Part shown: positions 14,525 to 27,055 of the stretch, one piece after another | Layout: each line of letters starts with the position of its first letter | Numbering within the stretch: position 1 is the stretch's first letter | Origin: Lepeophtheirus salmonis | Lineage: Eukaryota > Arthropoda > Copepoda > Siphonostomatoida > Caligidae | Assembly (NCBI RefSeq): GCF_016086655.4 | Contig: NC_052136.2 | Span: 52,506,492 to 52,570,491 of the forward strand | DNA length: 64,000 nucleotides | Direction: 5' to 3' | Made by a program: the position numbers and the translations under genes | The notes under the pieces: generated by a model | The model's database searches: none | What the model was told of the DNA's origin: nothing | The model's input: the letters and a program-made list of their open reading frames with translations, nothing else

Positions 14525-14868
14525 TTAAATTCTATCTCCAAGATACATTCTTCTGGCTTCGTGGTATTTCATGAAACTAACAGACGTATCCATAAACTTA
14601 TAACCGATTTGTCTGGATTGAGGGAGATTATTGATCCAATTTTCAATATCTTTCATAACAACGTCGAATCTTGGCGCGATAAATCCGCACATTGTTTAAG
14701 CCCCCTCTCAACCCCTCCAGTATGATAAAAAATAGTTTCACCACAACAGGGATTATCATCGACCTCAAATGACCTTGATGAGGGTCTGAGAAGGACTTGG
14801 CATTTTCTTCTCTTCTCAGCATTGCTAATAGATTTTAAGACATTTCCCAAACTGTCTATTAACACCAT
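14525..14868 (-). pseudogene. RPS15A: Ribosomal protein S15a (uS8) retropseudogene
   Basis: The minus-strand frame from the ATG at 14868 begins with MVLIDSLGNVLKSISNAEKR and continues CQVLLRP, matching the conserved N-terminus of cytosolic ribosomal protein S15a, a small-subunit protein binding 18S rRNA. About 15-20 residues of the normal core are then missing, and the text resumes at FEVDD. A frameshift near 14690 moves the rest into another frame, which reads CGFIAPRFDVVMKDIENW and later KYHEARRMYLGDRI before a TAA at 14525-14527. The family's last few residues are absent. There is no intron, which suggests a reverse-transcribed copy, although I see no clear poly-A tail. The internal deletion, frameshift and shortened C-terminus mean it cannot make a normal ribosomal protein. 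The assignment is firm; the retrocopy mechanism is inferred. Confidence 0.9.
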
Positions 14869-17312
14869 GATTATATTTAAATATTTTTGATGAATGCCTT
14901 AAGAATTACCTAATGTTTTCCCATTAACAAAATTAACCCTTAAATATTCCGTAAAAATAATCACACAAAAGTCAAAGCATGGTCGCTCTGACCACTGAAC
15001 TGTTTTCTGAGTTGAGTTAAATCTGCTTTGATTTTTAAGATATTCCAGTATTATTTTTCTTAGAGCTTTTTAGCTGTGGATTCATTTTTGTATATCATAG
15101 TGTTTTTCAACTGAAAGGCAGTGAATACGTAAAGGTAATTATCTTTAAGGCAACTATCGAATGTAATATTAAAGGCCTATCTTAACATTGATTAAGCAAA
15201 AATAACGAGGAATAAATTTCGTTATAGATTGATATCGAAAGACGTATAAATACCTGATGTCATGGTGAAGCAAAAAGTGATCAATCTCTAAAATAAAAAA
15301 GTAGGCTTTGGCATTATGAGCATGAGGAAAAGTGGATCTGAATTCAAGTCCGGACTGAGGTACACCCCGTACCATACCAGCCCTAGGATCTACATATCAA
15401 ATGAAATATAATCACTTTTTTTCATTCATAAAATATAATTTAACTTATTATTTATATATACGAATGAAAAAACGTATATTTTTATATTATATCTATATAC
15501 ATTGATAAAGCGGAAAATGTTTGTATTGTTCTCCTACTGTTTTTGAATAAAACATAGGCATATATACGGGATTATATCTGTGTAATATGGAGACAAACCA
15601 TTATATATTTTTATATGATCGTTTGAATACCAATACCCATATGTTCCTACATTTATGAGCAAATATTTTAGTGAATATGGTTAGCTATATACATACATAC
15701 GTAGATAGTTTGATACAATATCGAAATTCGATAAAAATTGCTTACATGCTATTTTATGGTATTTTTTGGTATTTTATGGGTAATCTTTTTTTTTGTTTGG
15801 AAACCCTGCACGAAATCCATACAAATATTTTTTTTTTTTGTTTGAAAAGATTTAAAATTATGTAACATATATCATATGAATTTGGTTTTGTAAGAGATTG
15901 TATGTTACGTATATTGGAAATTAAAATAGATCAAAATGGAGTTTTAGATATTTGAATCCGATGTAAAAAAATATATATTGAAGAAGTTTTTGATTGTATG
16001 ATTTTTAAATCTTCGATTAGAGAATTACGACATATTTTTTGCTCAAAAACTCTTAATTTTTTCAAAATTAAAAATTATCTACCATTTGGATCAATTTTTC
16101 ATTCTAATTTTTTTTTTATAACTCACAATTGTTGTAATTTAAAAAAATCATATTTTATAACCAATAATTTTCAAAGTGTTCTTTTTGGATTGAGATTATT
16201 TTTATTATAACAAGATTTTTTTGTGATGGTAAAACCTATTTATTGACATGATTAATATTAAAAGAATCCTTTTGTATACATAAACATACACAACTAAATA
16301 TCTTAATAAATAATAACTTAAGACCCCATCATTTCCTTGTATATACAGTGAGTAATTTTTATACAATAGTATATTTGACAAAATATCTATTAATTTATTT
16401 TTCGAGTATGAAAATATATAAAATTAGGGTGAAATATATTTTTTATAAAGGTTTAGGTTGTGTCAAACTTCCTTTAAAACTTGTTTTCTACTATAGAAAT
16501 AACTTGTTTACAAACAAATAATTGATTTGATTTAGTTAGACAGTGAATAACCCCAATAAGTCAAATTCATTTAGGGACAAATGTGATACGCAATATACAT
16601 AAGGAAATACAATGTCTCCACTCAAAAGAAAAAAAAAATGTTTTCATATTCAAGTTATTTACTGTTTAGAGCGTTTCATTTAGCACTTATAAGTAGTATA
16701 TATAAGAGATTTAAACTTGGACTTGGGTGAAAATTAAGTTACATTTTCCTATAATTTCAAACTCCAATCTTCTTTGTATTGAAAATAAAATCTTAGATTG
16801 ATTGGTACTAGAATTTTAAAAACACATAATTTAAACAAAACTCAAGGCTTGAAATTTGCAGCCAACTTTTAGTTCAAATTATTTCTATTATTATTTATGC
16901 AGTATTAATCGTTTTATAAAATTGAGCTTTAATATTGGGGATTACTTAAATTAAGAGTTCGTATTTGAGTCCAATATAAGTTTTATAAAACTGGGAATTA
17001 GTAATCAACTCTGACTCAAAAAGAGAAATTTTGCAACTTGTCTTATACTCGAGATCATACTAGAAAAATAATGACTTATGAACATGTATTTACACTATAA
17101 TTATATTTAAATAATGTTTTTGGAGTAAAAGTTTTGATATTGATATATGTACAATGTAAAATATATTCTATTTATAAATATAGCCACCTTCAAGGCACCA
17201 AAGATAAAGTAAAGGCGTCAGTCTACAGCAATGAATGTGGTATTATTGTTTAGTAAATATATGTATGTATCCATAAAAATGAATATCAAATTGAAAACAA
17301 GGACATACTTCA
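14869..17312. other. AT-rich stretch with one less AT-rich patch
   Basis: Mostly featureless. A patch at about 15290-15395 is less AT-rich and contains the interrupted palindrome GGTACGGGGTGTACC (minus strand). A minus-strand frame of 68 codons (15169-15375) crosses it but has no motif I recognise. It may be part of an old repeat. Confidence 0.45.
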
Positions 17313-17434
17313 TTATCTTGTGAAGTAGTTCATCGACAGGAAACGCTCTTCGCGGTAAAGCACACGAATGGGAGTATTCCTCCCAAAATACAAAGTTGCG
17401 TGTCCACCTTGATTAAAATCATGGAATCCTTCTC
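17313..17434 (-). CDS. Anonymous exon-like open frame
   Basis: A sharply less AT-rich island at 17330-17460 carries a minus-strand frame reading FHDFNQGGHATLYFGRNTPI and then RVLYREERFLSMNYFTR before a TAA at 17313-17315. A TGA lies immediately upstream (about 17435), so a real protein would need a splice acceptor close to it; CCAACTGAG|AAGG is one possibility. The peptide looks more coding-like than the neighbouring chance frames. I do not recognise the family. It could be the last coding exon of a host gene or a fragment of a mobile element. Confidence 0.22.
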
Positions 17435-20380
17435 AGTTGGAGGCACAGCACTACCCATATAATATTTTTAATGATTCTATACTAACCTACTGTTGACAAA
17501 TAACATCAAATTGAGGAGCGTTGTATGTTAATCTTGACCTGCTTCTCTACCTCTGAGAATTATTAATGGGAAATTTACTTGTTATAATACACTTTATTGG
17601 GGGCGGGGATAAAAATAAAAATATAGAAGTTGTGGAACTAGATTATTGATCTTGTTTAATTATGGTTAATTATGTAAATAATTTTATATTATAGATATGC
17701 ACATAAACCCTTTTTTAATGGTTATTAATTTAAATATAACTCATACCCTTCATAAACTTGATGTTTGTATTCAGGTGATATTTAATTGATACTTTGTGTA
17801 TGTATATATTTATATAATATAATAATTAAAAAAATAATGATTCATAAAGTTGGTATTCGGAGAATTATGATGTAAGTACTCTGTTACTTTTTCATTAAGA
17901 CTCAATCATTTACTAAAACATAACAATTAATTTAATTAGCCTCCAATTAAGCACCTCATCAACTATTTATTTTATTATTAATGTCAAATATATATATACT
18001 AAATCCTAAATAAACCATAAATGCCTATTGGACAAAAATATTCATAAGTAGTTTATTCAATGGCATAACAATAAAATACAATTGAAAAGAAGGGAATTAT
18101 TGACTGAAGTACTATGAACATGATAAACTAAATTTTTTTGATAAATTTATCATATAGAAACATCATCAGTTAAAATATATTAATAATTTTAGTATTATTG
18201 ACAAATAACTAAATATTATTTCTTCCAAAATCAGAGCAATATAAATGGGTGTACTAAAGGATTCGTAACACTCCATGAATTATAATTAATTCAATTTAAT
18301 CATAATGTGCAAAAAAATATATTTTTTGCCGAATTATCAAAAAAGTCCCTCACTTTTGCCCGTATAAAGATAGATTATCACGAATATCATGTATGCATGT
18401 ATAGTGTCCACGTATTATGTTTTTTTTAAAACTTTCATATTATCTTTTTCAAATCTCAACAACTGCAACCTATGAATAAGAAGAGATTTTCGGATTTGAA
18501 ATGTGTTTTATTTGTAGGAGTGAATATACATTGATTTTTGTAAATGTTGGAAGCCAGAAAATTACAAACATGGTATGCCCCCCCTCCCCCCAACAAGAAA
18601 CATTTTAAATCACAGAACCTCTTTATTTTGACAGGGAGATTTCATGAGGTTTGAAAATTAAAATATGAAAAGTTCATTGAATTAAATTGAATGTACACCT
18701 ATGATGGTCGTAGATGTGGTAACCCACCTTATTTCTAGGATTATTGTTTCATTAATAAATTAATTGTTATACACATTTTTTACTTCAGGCTTCAAAGAGA
18801 TTAAAACATTTCATTACAACCTGATTAAATGTTTGTCATTTTACAAAAAGTATCAATACTGAACAAACATTTTGTAAGTATATTGCAATGCTGGCTATCG
18901 CTTAAATGTATTTTTATAGTGTTTTTAATGTTATATACAAGCTTGATTTAGACTTTAGTTATTTATGGCTGTACTAACATTTTTTAAATGTTCGTCATTC
19001 AATTATTAACATAGGTATATGTACATAGTAAAATTTCTTGTAAAACATTTGATCACAACTTAGTCATATGTAGTAAGTAGTTTTTTGTATAGCGTTTTAA
19101 TAATAGCAAGTATGTAGATAACATTAAGCTACTTTTCAAAGGCTCCACATACTATAACTATCTATATGCCAGCGCTGAGTATTGAAAAGTTTTTAGGATA
19201 TATGTAGCTAATATTCAAATCATATTTCAAGTCTTTCAGATGAATTTTGTAAAAAAATTATTTAATATTATTTGAAACGAAAAGATTTTTTTCGAGATTC
19301 GACATGGGGTTGAGTCTTTAATTTGAAGACTAGAATTTAAAAATTCCAAAATAATGAAAGATTTAGGATTCTACTAGGATATCAGTGACTTCAATAAGTG
19401 TACTTCAGCCCTTTGACTTAATGTGGATTCTAAATCAAAGAATTTGACATCATCATCAACTTCTTATTAAATACAATCTTCTCAAAATAATTTTATAATA
19501 ATTTAAGACTTTAAAGTTAAAATCTTTTTTATCATTCACCACACAGGTTTGTTAAATCAGTTTTTTTATATTTTTTAAGTTGTTCTCAAACTTTTTATAG
19601 TTTTTACTACCTCAAAATAAGCCCAATGTTATATGTATCATCACCACCATGATCTAACTGAATAAACATAAGTACAAATTGAACCTATTTTGTACATTTG
19701 CCCATGTACTCCTAGAAGGATCTTGCGATTTGAGAACCAGTGCCCTAAGTTAATAAAAAATAAATGCTCTATTTCAAGTTGTGTACTTAAAAGTCACTGC
19801 ACCAAATAATTGCATAAGAAGAAATTCCCTTCCAAACATTTAATTTAAGGCATTGCTATTAATCAATATCATAGGAATACTCCTAACATAATTATAATGC
19901 ATCCTTATTGTATGTTTATATGCATTATTTTACTCATCAATCAAGCAAGAACATACATTTAATCGTAGAAAGAAAGAGTGAAAAAAAAAATGATTAACTC
20001 GAATTGAATATATTTGTGTATATATAAACATACCGTATACATGTTATAAAACAATAATGATACGATCTGTACGTTTAACAGATACATATTTCATTACTTA
20101 AAAAGCTACAATTTTAAATAAAAGTTGTAAAAAATATTTATGAATATTATTATAATGCAAGGGCGTCGCTAGACTCTTTTAAGGAGGGTTGAACCTCCAT
20201 CCATAAAAGAAATTATATCTTTTATATATTAATATCTCTGTTTTTGATGTCATCACAAATAGAGTCCAAAATGGTCGAACAGATCAAAATAAATTTAAAG
20301 AAAACTAAAAAATATAAGCATGTCACTATGATATTTTATCGGGCTTTCGTGGTCATTAAGAGTCTGTGTTTGACCTAAAT
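17435..20380. other. AT-rich non-coding stretch
   Basis: No supported gene. A short block near 20160, reading AAGGGCGTCGCTAGACTC, is less AT-rich and looks like a repeat edge, but no matching opposite end was found. Confidence 0.45.
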
Positions 20381-20530
20381 TAAACCTAATTTTCCTTCTC
20401 TCGTTCTATATCTGTCATCTTCTCTTTGTATCCCCTCTTCTTTTCTCCTTCTGTATCTTTCTAAATCCCCATCTCTCTGTCTCCTTTCATCTACCTTCAT
20501 TCTTTATTTCTACCTCCCCCCTCTATTCAG
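20381..20530. repeat. Pyrimidine-rich tract
   Basis: About 140 bases consist almost entirely of C and T on the plus strand, with imperfect CTCT/TTCT units and no clean period. Such tracts are common low-complexity sequence and may adopt unusual structures. It lies about 200 bases left of the mariner-type element. Confidence 0.6.
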
Positions 20531-20715
20531 CCTACAACGGGACACCCTCTACAAGTATATTAATAAAGTATTATCTATTTATGAGTAATTATATAACAGG
20601 GATGATAATTAACTTTTTGGACTAACCCCCCTTCTAATGATGAAAGCTCCCAACACCCTTCTTAGTATGTAAAAGGGAATTTGATCCCGTAGTTATTCAA
20701 GTATCTATAGAACTA

Positions 20716-21675
20716 CAGGGTGGACAAGGTAAATCCGGAATAACTAATTATGAGACTTGTATAACAGATAGAAATATTATTTTTATTCATTTAAAAGACA
20801 CATTAAATATTATATGATTATTCATAATGCAAGCCTTTGTTCTCGATCACGATCTCTATATGGCGCCTGAATGCCTTGCATGTCCTTGCTACCTCGTGCG
20901 GATCCAGGTCCTTCCTTGTATTGACGATGGGGGGCATAACTTTAAGTTCCCTGCTGATGACCGGCAGGACCATAATCGAAGCCGGATTTTATGTTTTCAT
21001 GACTGGTTGGACCTCATCAAGGTTCAAACAGAGCAATCTATTGTTTCTACGGTTATGGTTGGTGTTAATGGTGAAGATTTTCTCGTTCGAAAAGAAACCG
21101 GACGTAACCACCTTGCACTTCATTTGGATAATGAAATTTTTACCTTTGCTGATTCTATCTACCTGATTCTACTCTGTTAGCAGATGCTTTGAGGCTCTCA
21201 CCCTCAACAAGTAACCCAGGTCAATGCTGATGTCATTTTTGATTGTCCTTTTGCTCATGCTACGGTCGTCCTTGGCCAGCTTAGCAATTGCCGTGTCTGG
21301 ATGAGTGTCAATTAATCGTTTCAAACCAGTTAGGAACATTTTAGTCCGGATTTTATCAGATCTTGTTGAATGAGCTGCTCTTTCAGTCTTTCCCTCCTCA
21401 TCAAAGGCCTAAATCACGTCATAAACTGTTGATTTGAGATATTTTAAGAAGAAAATTATCTCCTGAGCAGAGTGTTCTGCACAGCAAGCTTCGATGATGG
21501 AAATTCTCCTGACTTTTTCCATGCCTGAACGATTCGATACTCAAAAAACTTTGTTATTAAATTCGATAGCTAATAAATTTAGCTGGTTGCAAGTATTTTT
21601 ACTTTTTATCTCATAACGTATACCCATCTCATAATTAGCCGTTAAAGTCATTCCGGATTTACCTTGTCCACCCTG
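20716..21675 (-). mobile_element. Mariner-type DNA transposon, internally deleted
   Basis: Both ends carry the same inverted repeat beginning CAGGGTGGACAAGGTAAATC, identical for about 26 bases, and both are flanked by the TA duplicated on Tc1/mariner insertion. The outer TAs lie at 20714-20715 and 21676-21677. The right repeat has about nine extra bases further in. The element is 960 bp, shorter than the roughly 1.2-1.3 kb typical of the superfamily. The transposase relic inside is on the minus strand and is missing its catalytic centre. The near-identical ITRs suggest that this element was moved in trans and is among the younger insertions in the window. Confidence 0.9.
20818..21522 (-). pseudogene. 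Mariner-type transposase, broken and lacking two catalytic Asp
   Basis: From an ATG at 21522 the minus strand reads MEKVRRISIIEACCAEHSAQ, a homeodomain-like helix-turn-helix start, with a TAG about 38 codons in. It then continues with TERAAHSTRSDKIRTKMFLT and the second DNA-binding segment. After a frameshift near 21170 comes FFSNEKIFTINTNHNRRNNR, the block holding the first catalytic acid, here Asn instead of the usual Asp. The text runs to MPPIVNT and then jumps straight to the C-terminal motif VARTCKAFRRHIEIVIENKG, ending at a TAA at 20818-20820. The segment between normally carries the second and third catalytic Asp, so roughly 110 residues are deleted. It cannot catalyse transposition. 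Confidence 0.88.
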
Positions 21676-21677
21676 TA

Positions 21678-24070
21678 TACTGCCTGAAAGGACATATTAT
21701 GAATGCACATATATTTATGGATAGCTGAATGTCTCTTTATTCAAGCATTTAAAGAGCAAATGAATATCATAAACCCAACTATAAATAACTCAACGCCATA
21801 TATGTACTTATATACGTAATTTTATCAGGCCTTGCGGCTTGAAGTTCCATGATTCACTCGTTATAAGTACGTGGATAATGATCATCTAAGCGAATAATGA
21901 AAAATGATCTGTAGGTATCTTAAAAGGAATTATATAACAGGTGGAATACATATTCATTTATTCTCCGCATCTACATACAACATATAAATAGCAACTGGTA
22001 AGTAATAGAAGGCATATAATGAAAAACTAATAAGGAACCAATTCGCATGATTGCGTAATAAATGCCAACATACGTACAATTTACGAGGGTGGATATATAA
22101 TTATTTTGGTATAGTTATTAATTTGTCGTAATTGCAATTTCAAGAAATTTATGTTCTATGGAATAATATTTTGACCTAATTTGACTTGGTAGAGGCCTAC
22201 ATAAATTATCACAGAGTCTAAGTAAGTATAACTTATTTAATAAGAATTCCTCGCATGAGAGAGATGTGTAGTCTCTTTAATAAATATCCTACAAAGAATA
22301 TGTATATTGCGTGCTATGGGAATGTATGCAAATTATTAGTCATTGAAATTCCTTTATGATTTAACAGTGTCTGATGCCAAATCCTTCATTTTTGCATCCT
22401 CAAGTCATAAGAAGGGCAATACCAATTACATATACAAGTAACCAACATAAAATAAATACTAAGTTGTATTCAACAAAATTGGCTACTTTATGTATCCTTA
22501 CTCTTCAACTATTATTTTTTGATTTTTGTAGAAAATATTCAGCACTTATCTCTAACACTCAAAAAGATTTGAACCCTATTTAAACCTTTTTTGAAAACCT
22601 GTAACTGGTTCGTATTACCCCATGCTCAAGGAAATACGGGCCAACAAGGTTACATTAATATAAATGAAACTGAAATGGATAAAAATGACATATGCATCAC
22701 ATATAATGTGCGCAACAAGGTTCTGTTAGGTTTCATCTCCTACTTTGCAAAATTTGACAAATCAATGCCAAAGTTCAAAGCTGTACTAGCTCTCGATGCA
22801 CTTCCTACAAATTGATGATTTAGAAGTATCATAAAAATATCAGAAACATCTACAAAGCCAATGCCAATATTATTCCAATTAGTGTGTCTCAAATTAACCC
22901 ACAGAACAATTTCATATATTTTATAATGCTACTAAAAATGAATCATCTTAGAATCCAATGCTTATTTTCACATAATTCTCCTCATTGAATTCTATGATAA
23001 CTACTCTTTTGTTTCTACAATAAATTTAATCAACTAATGGAGTGCAATTAAAAAATCTGCGAAGAAAAACCTTTAAATAATAAATAATATCTCTCTTGTA
23101 AGCTCCTTGCGCTCTACGACAACATCCCTATACATGTACACAACTCCTTAATGCCATCAAATTCTGAGGTGTTTCCATTTATTGGATGATTTGCTATAGA
23201 AAGATTCTGATTATTTTGTTATATGGTATAATTAATGGAAACTATAACTTGATTCATCGTCCCATTTACAGTCAAATTGTCGATTATTTAATACATTAAA
23301 TCAGTAATGTATTTAAAATAAAGTATATTCTTTTTTTCCATCTTTTTTAAAACTAGATTAATAAAACTGAAATTCCTACGTCAATATTCCTCATATATTT
23401 TGATGACGTAAAAAAAAAGGTTTAAAATTAATTTTCTTCTTTTTCAATATATTTAAAATTATTGTGTAACTTATAATAATATAAACGACTAGGACGTACC
23501 CGTATTATATATATTTTATTTCGAATTATCTTACTAATGCTTGCAAAAACTCCAGAATGTAGTAAAACTTGTTGATAGGCCACATAATAATCAGAAATAT
23601 GTTCCTTCTTCAACACTAATGAAGATACCTACTAAGACTAACTAACTAATCCTCTTCCTAATTCTTTTTTTAAAATTCTTATTCAATATAAGTTCTCCCT
23701 GTTTCCCTGTGTAACTTAATTCGTTTTTTTAATTTTAATTTTTTTGGTGCACTTTTAAATTGACAAGCCATACCTTAAAAAAACTTTGAGACACAGGAAA
23801 TCGATCTTGTTTTATAACAAAAATCAACTTATTAGTGAAAAAACAAACTTACCTTCCAGAGCCCAGGAATCTGGTCTGACCAGAATGAAACATAGACTTA
23901 GGTACGTATCTTAGAATTCTGATCAACTTTTATGTTATAAGTAAAGTATTTATCTGTCTCTGTTTTTGAAATAAATACCCTATGCGTTTTTATCAGCGGA
24001 CATACAACTATAAAATTATATTAGAGTAGATTTTTACAGTCAAAGTTTAGGGATTCAATGAAAATTAAAA
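21678..24070. other. AT-rich stretch with one open pair of frames
   Basis: Mostly featureless. At 22591-22815 a plus-strand frame of 74 codons (HAQGNTGQQGYININETEMD within it) is less AT-rich than its surroundings. The opposite strand also reads coherently there (FVGSASRASTALNFGIDLSN) but has stops. I recognise neither. The patch may be an old exon or repeat fragment. Confidence 0.4.
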
Positions 24071-24225
24071 AGAGGCGTCTTTTATAAAAATAAGTTATTT
24101 GGAAAAAAAAATTCTATGATTTATTGTTAAAAGAAAATAAGGTTATTAATTTTTTTTAATGATTTCTTTTCCAAAAAAAGGTCGTTCGATCAAATTAAAA
24201 AACCAATAAATTTGAAGACGCCTCT
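24071..24225. mobile_element. Small inverted-repeat element (MITE-like)
   Basis: AGAGGCGTCTT at 24071-24081 is matched exactly by its reverse complement at 24215-24225. The 155-base unit has an AT-rich interior without coding potential. The GC-containing arms stand out strongly from the surrounding sequence, which argues against chance. No clear target-site duplication is visible, so the class is not assigned. Confidence 0.42.
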
Positions 24226-27055
24226 GTAGTTAAATTCTTCTTATTTGTGTATAAAAATAGTTTTGTTTAGTTTCCATCACATAATTGAAATGTTTTTTAT
24301 CTACAATGGCAAAATTCTGTTAACAACACAATTTGATTTGTGAATACATCTATATTTTTATATAATCTCATTAGTCGGCTATTTTGCTGTAGATTTGTAA
24401 TTTTATTTATTTAACAGAGTCTTTTGTCACTGATACAAAAATTGGATTACAATAAAATAATCACTAAATCCTATTAAATCCCCGCTTTGAACAGGAAATA
24501 TTTAAAGATGACATTATAGATGACTTCATCTATTACATCAATTCTTAAAAACAACTTCATATAATTTTTTACATTTGTATAACTTATGTCATGGTATTCA
24601 TTAACAATATCAAAGTATAAATTAATTAATATTCAAATAAGGATTAATGGATCTAGAGAATTATGTATTGATATGACTATGGATATGTATATAATTTTTC
24701 TCAATACCTTTTCACTTCCGTAAGATTATGATTAACAGCTCTTGATATTGATAATTGATATAATCAGTCAATTAAAAGTAAAAATGAAATATTTGTTTTG
24801 TATGAAATATCGTAAATTCTTCATACAATTTCAAATATTTACACCGATAGATTTTTTTTTAATAATAATGAATGATTTGACAAACTGGAAATGTCAAATT
24901 AAAATTTGGGTAAATATGCAATTCCAATAAAAAGGGATTTAGATCTATGTAGATAATTGTTGTGTGTGCAATACTTTTAACACAATTTCCAATTATATAT
25001 AATTCAATTTTTTTATAAAATAAAGTAAAAATTTGTACAGTTATCACAGCGTTAATCGAATAACAAAAGAAGTATTATTTTGTCAGCTGTCGATTTTCAA
25101 CAACATTTCCCTTAATTGACTATTCGTCGTTAATTATAAATTAATGATTCCTAACATTAAATCCTCTGATAGATTCACCTCAAATCCTTAAGATAATACA
25201 TTTCCAGGGTGGCTTAAATACTCATATACAATTGATCAACAAAATTAAATCATTTTTCAAGTTTTATTTTTTTATTAAAATGTTTTATTTTTGATAAGGA
25301 GCAAATATTAACATCACTGTTAGAATGGCATTGGATTTAATATTTCGTGTCCTATGGATGAAATAAATCGATATTTTTTGCGGTAGTTTACTTAATAATT
25401 ACATATAAAGAAGAAAAATTTGATTTCTGCATGAAAACCTAATAAATTTTTAAAAAAAGATTGCAAATTTGTTAAGAAGTTGTGTGATAATTATTTCCTG
25501 TGTATATTATCATTATTTCCTCTTTTAATCCTTTTTTATTTAATTTCGTTGGACATATTTAATTATGATCGAATGATTAAATTTCTTTTTACAGAACCTT
25601 TATGACAAAGAGCCTAAACAGTGACTAATCGAGAATAACTTCCATATAAATATATATATGACCCAAAACAGGTATATATATAATTATAACGAAGATAAAT
25701 CAGGACTTTCCGTTAAAGGAGGAACAATAAAAAGACATGGGGATAAAATAAATTCACACACTGAAATAAAAACAATCATCCTGGTTTCTAGACACCCACA
25801 GGAAAGAAACAGAGGACTTACATATTCCATCCATACAATGAATAATAATTTAATATCTAAAAATAACCTTCTAAGGAATTTAGCTATTTTTTTTAATTTT
25901 AGAGGAACAGTTGAGAGACATAATAAGTATTTAAATTTATTCTCTCTCATTACTAAGGACTTAAAAATATCATAAAATTCTTGTTTATTAAAGTCATTCA
26001 GTTCTCTAACATTCTATTTTACGAATCCAATTATTTATTATATAATTTGTATGTTATTTATTTGAATTTGTATGATTTTTAGCCATACAATTAACAATTG
26101 TTCAATTGTGGCCCATCACGGTGAAAGTTACTATATAAACAATAACTAGTCAAGTTCTTTCATAAATACTATTATTTAAGATCAAACAAAAGTATCTTTT
26201 TCCGTGACATTAGCCTTCTAAAAATCGCCCATTTTGGAGGTGTCATAAACATTTTAATTTTATAACTATAAATATTTTTTTCCCCTCATTGCAACCGTTA
26301 ATGATTTGTTTCATTTTTAAAATCATTGGATGAAGGTACATTAAGAATTTTTATATTTTTGTCCATTTTTTTAAATAACTATATTAAAAAATACTATCCA
26401 TCCAACTTGTTGTTGCTTATAGTATCTAATAAAATTTGTGATGTCATTGAAAATACTCAATTAATTGCTAATAATTTAAATAGAAAAATCAGAAAAACCT
26501 GTTAAGAATTGTAAAAATCAACTGTCATTTTTTTACTTCTGTGAATATAGAAATGGAATTGACTTCATATTAAATTACTAGCTCCGTATCTAATTTAAAA
26601 AAAAAGTTAAGGTACATTTGTGATGGCTACAACAATTTTTTTTATTATTTGAACAGCACATAAAAAATACAATATTTTTTATGAGAATGGTGATATCAAA
26701 TATCGTTTTCTTTTTTTGCAACTTTTTCACATATTATACAAATATACAAGCACAAGTTTAAAATCAAATTAATTACATGGTTGAGCCTTGTACATGTTTC
26801 TAGGAATACATCGATCAACAAAAGGAATCATGTTATTCTATAGGAAAGGTACAATTAATATTCGAATGAATATATAATAAAGGGCAGGTGGACTCATGAT
26901 ATAAGATATAAAATATGTGAAAATATTTGGTAGAAAAAAAATTAACAAAATTATGTTTGTAATATATATTTTTAGTTGTGCAGGGATTGGTATATGATTG
27001 GTTCTACTGAGTGTAATAATTTCGGAGCAACAACAAAAAATGTAATTCGTGTGTA
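24226..27055. other. AT-rich non-coding stretch
   Basis: No supported gene. At 25658-25975 both strands happen to be open (105 codons plus, 88 codons minus), but neither translation has a recognisable motif. Both have compositions expected of AT-rich DNA. Confidence 0.45.

Noticed and set aside
20827..21180. 117-codon plus-strand ORF
   Set aside because: It is the antisense shadow of the mariner-type transposase relic, whose conserved motifs read on the minus strand.
25658..25975. 105-codon plus-strand ORF with an 88-codon ORF opposite
   Set aside because: Composition is that of AT-rich chance translation, with no motif, no splice context and no recognisable family. Length alone is weak evidence here.
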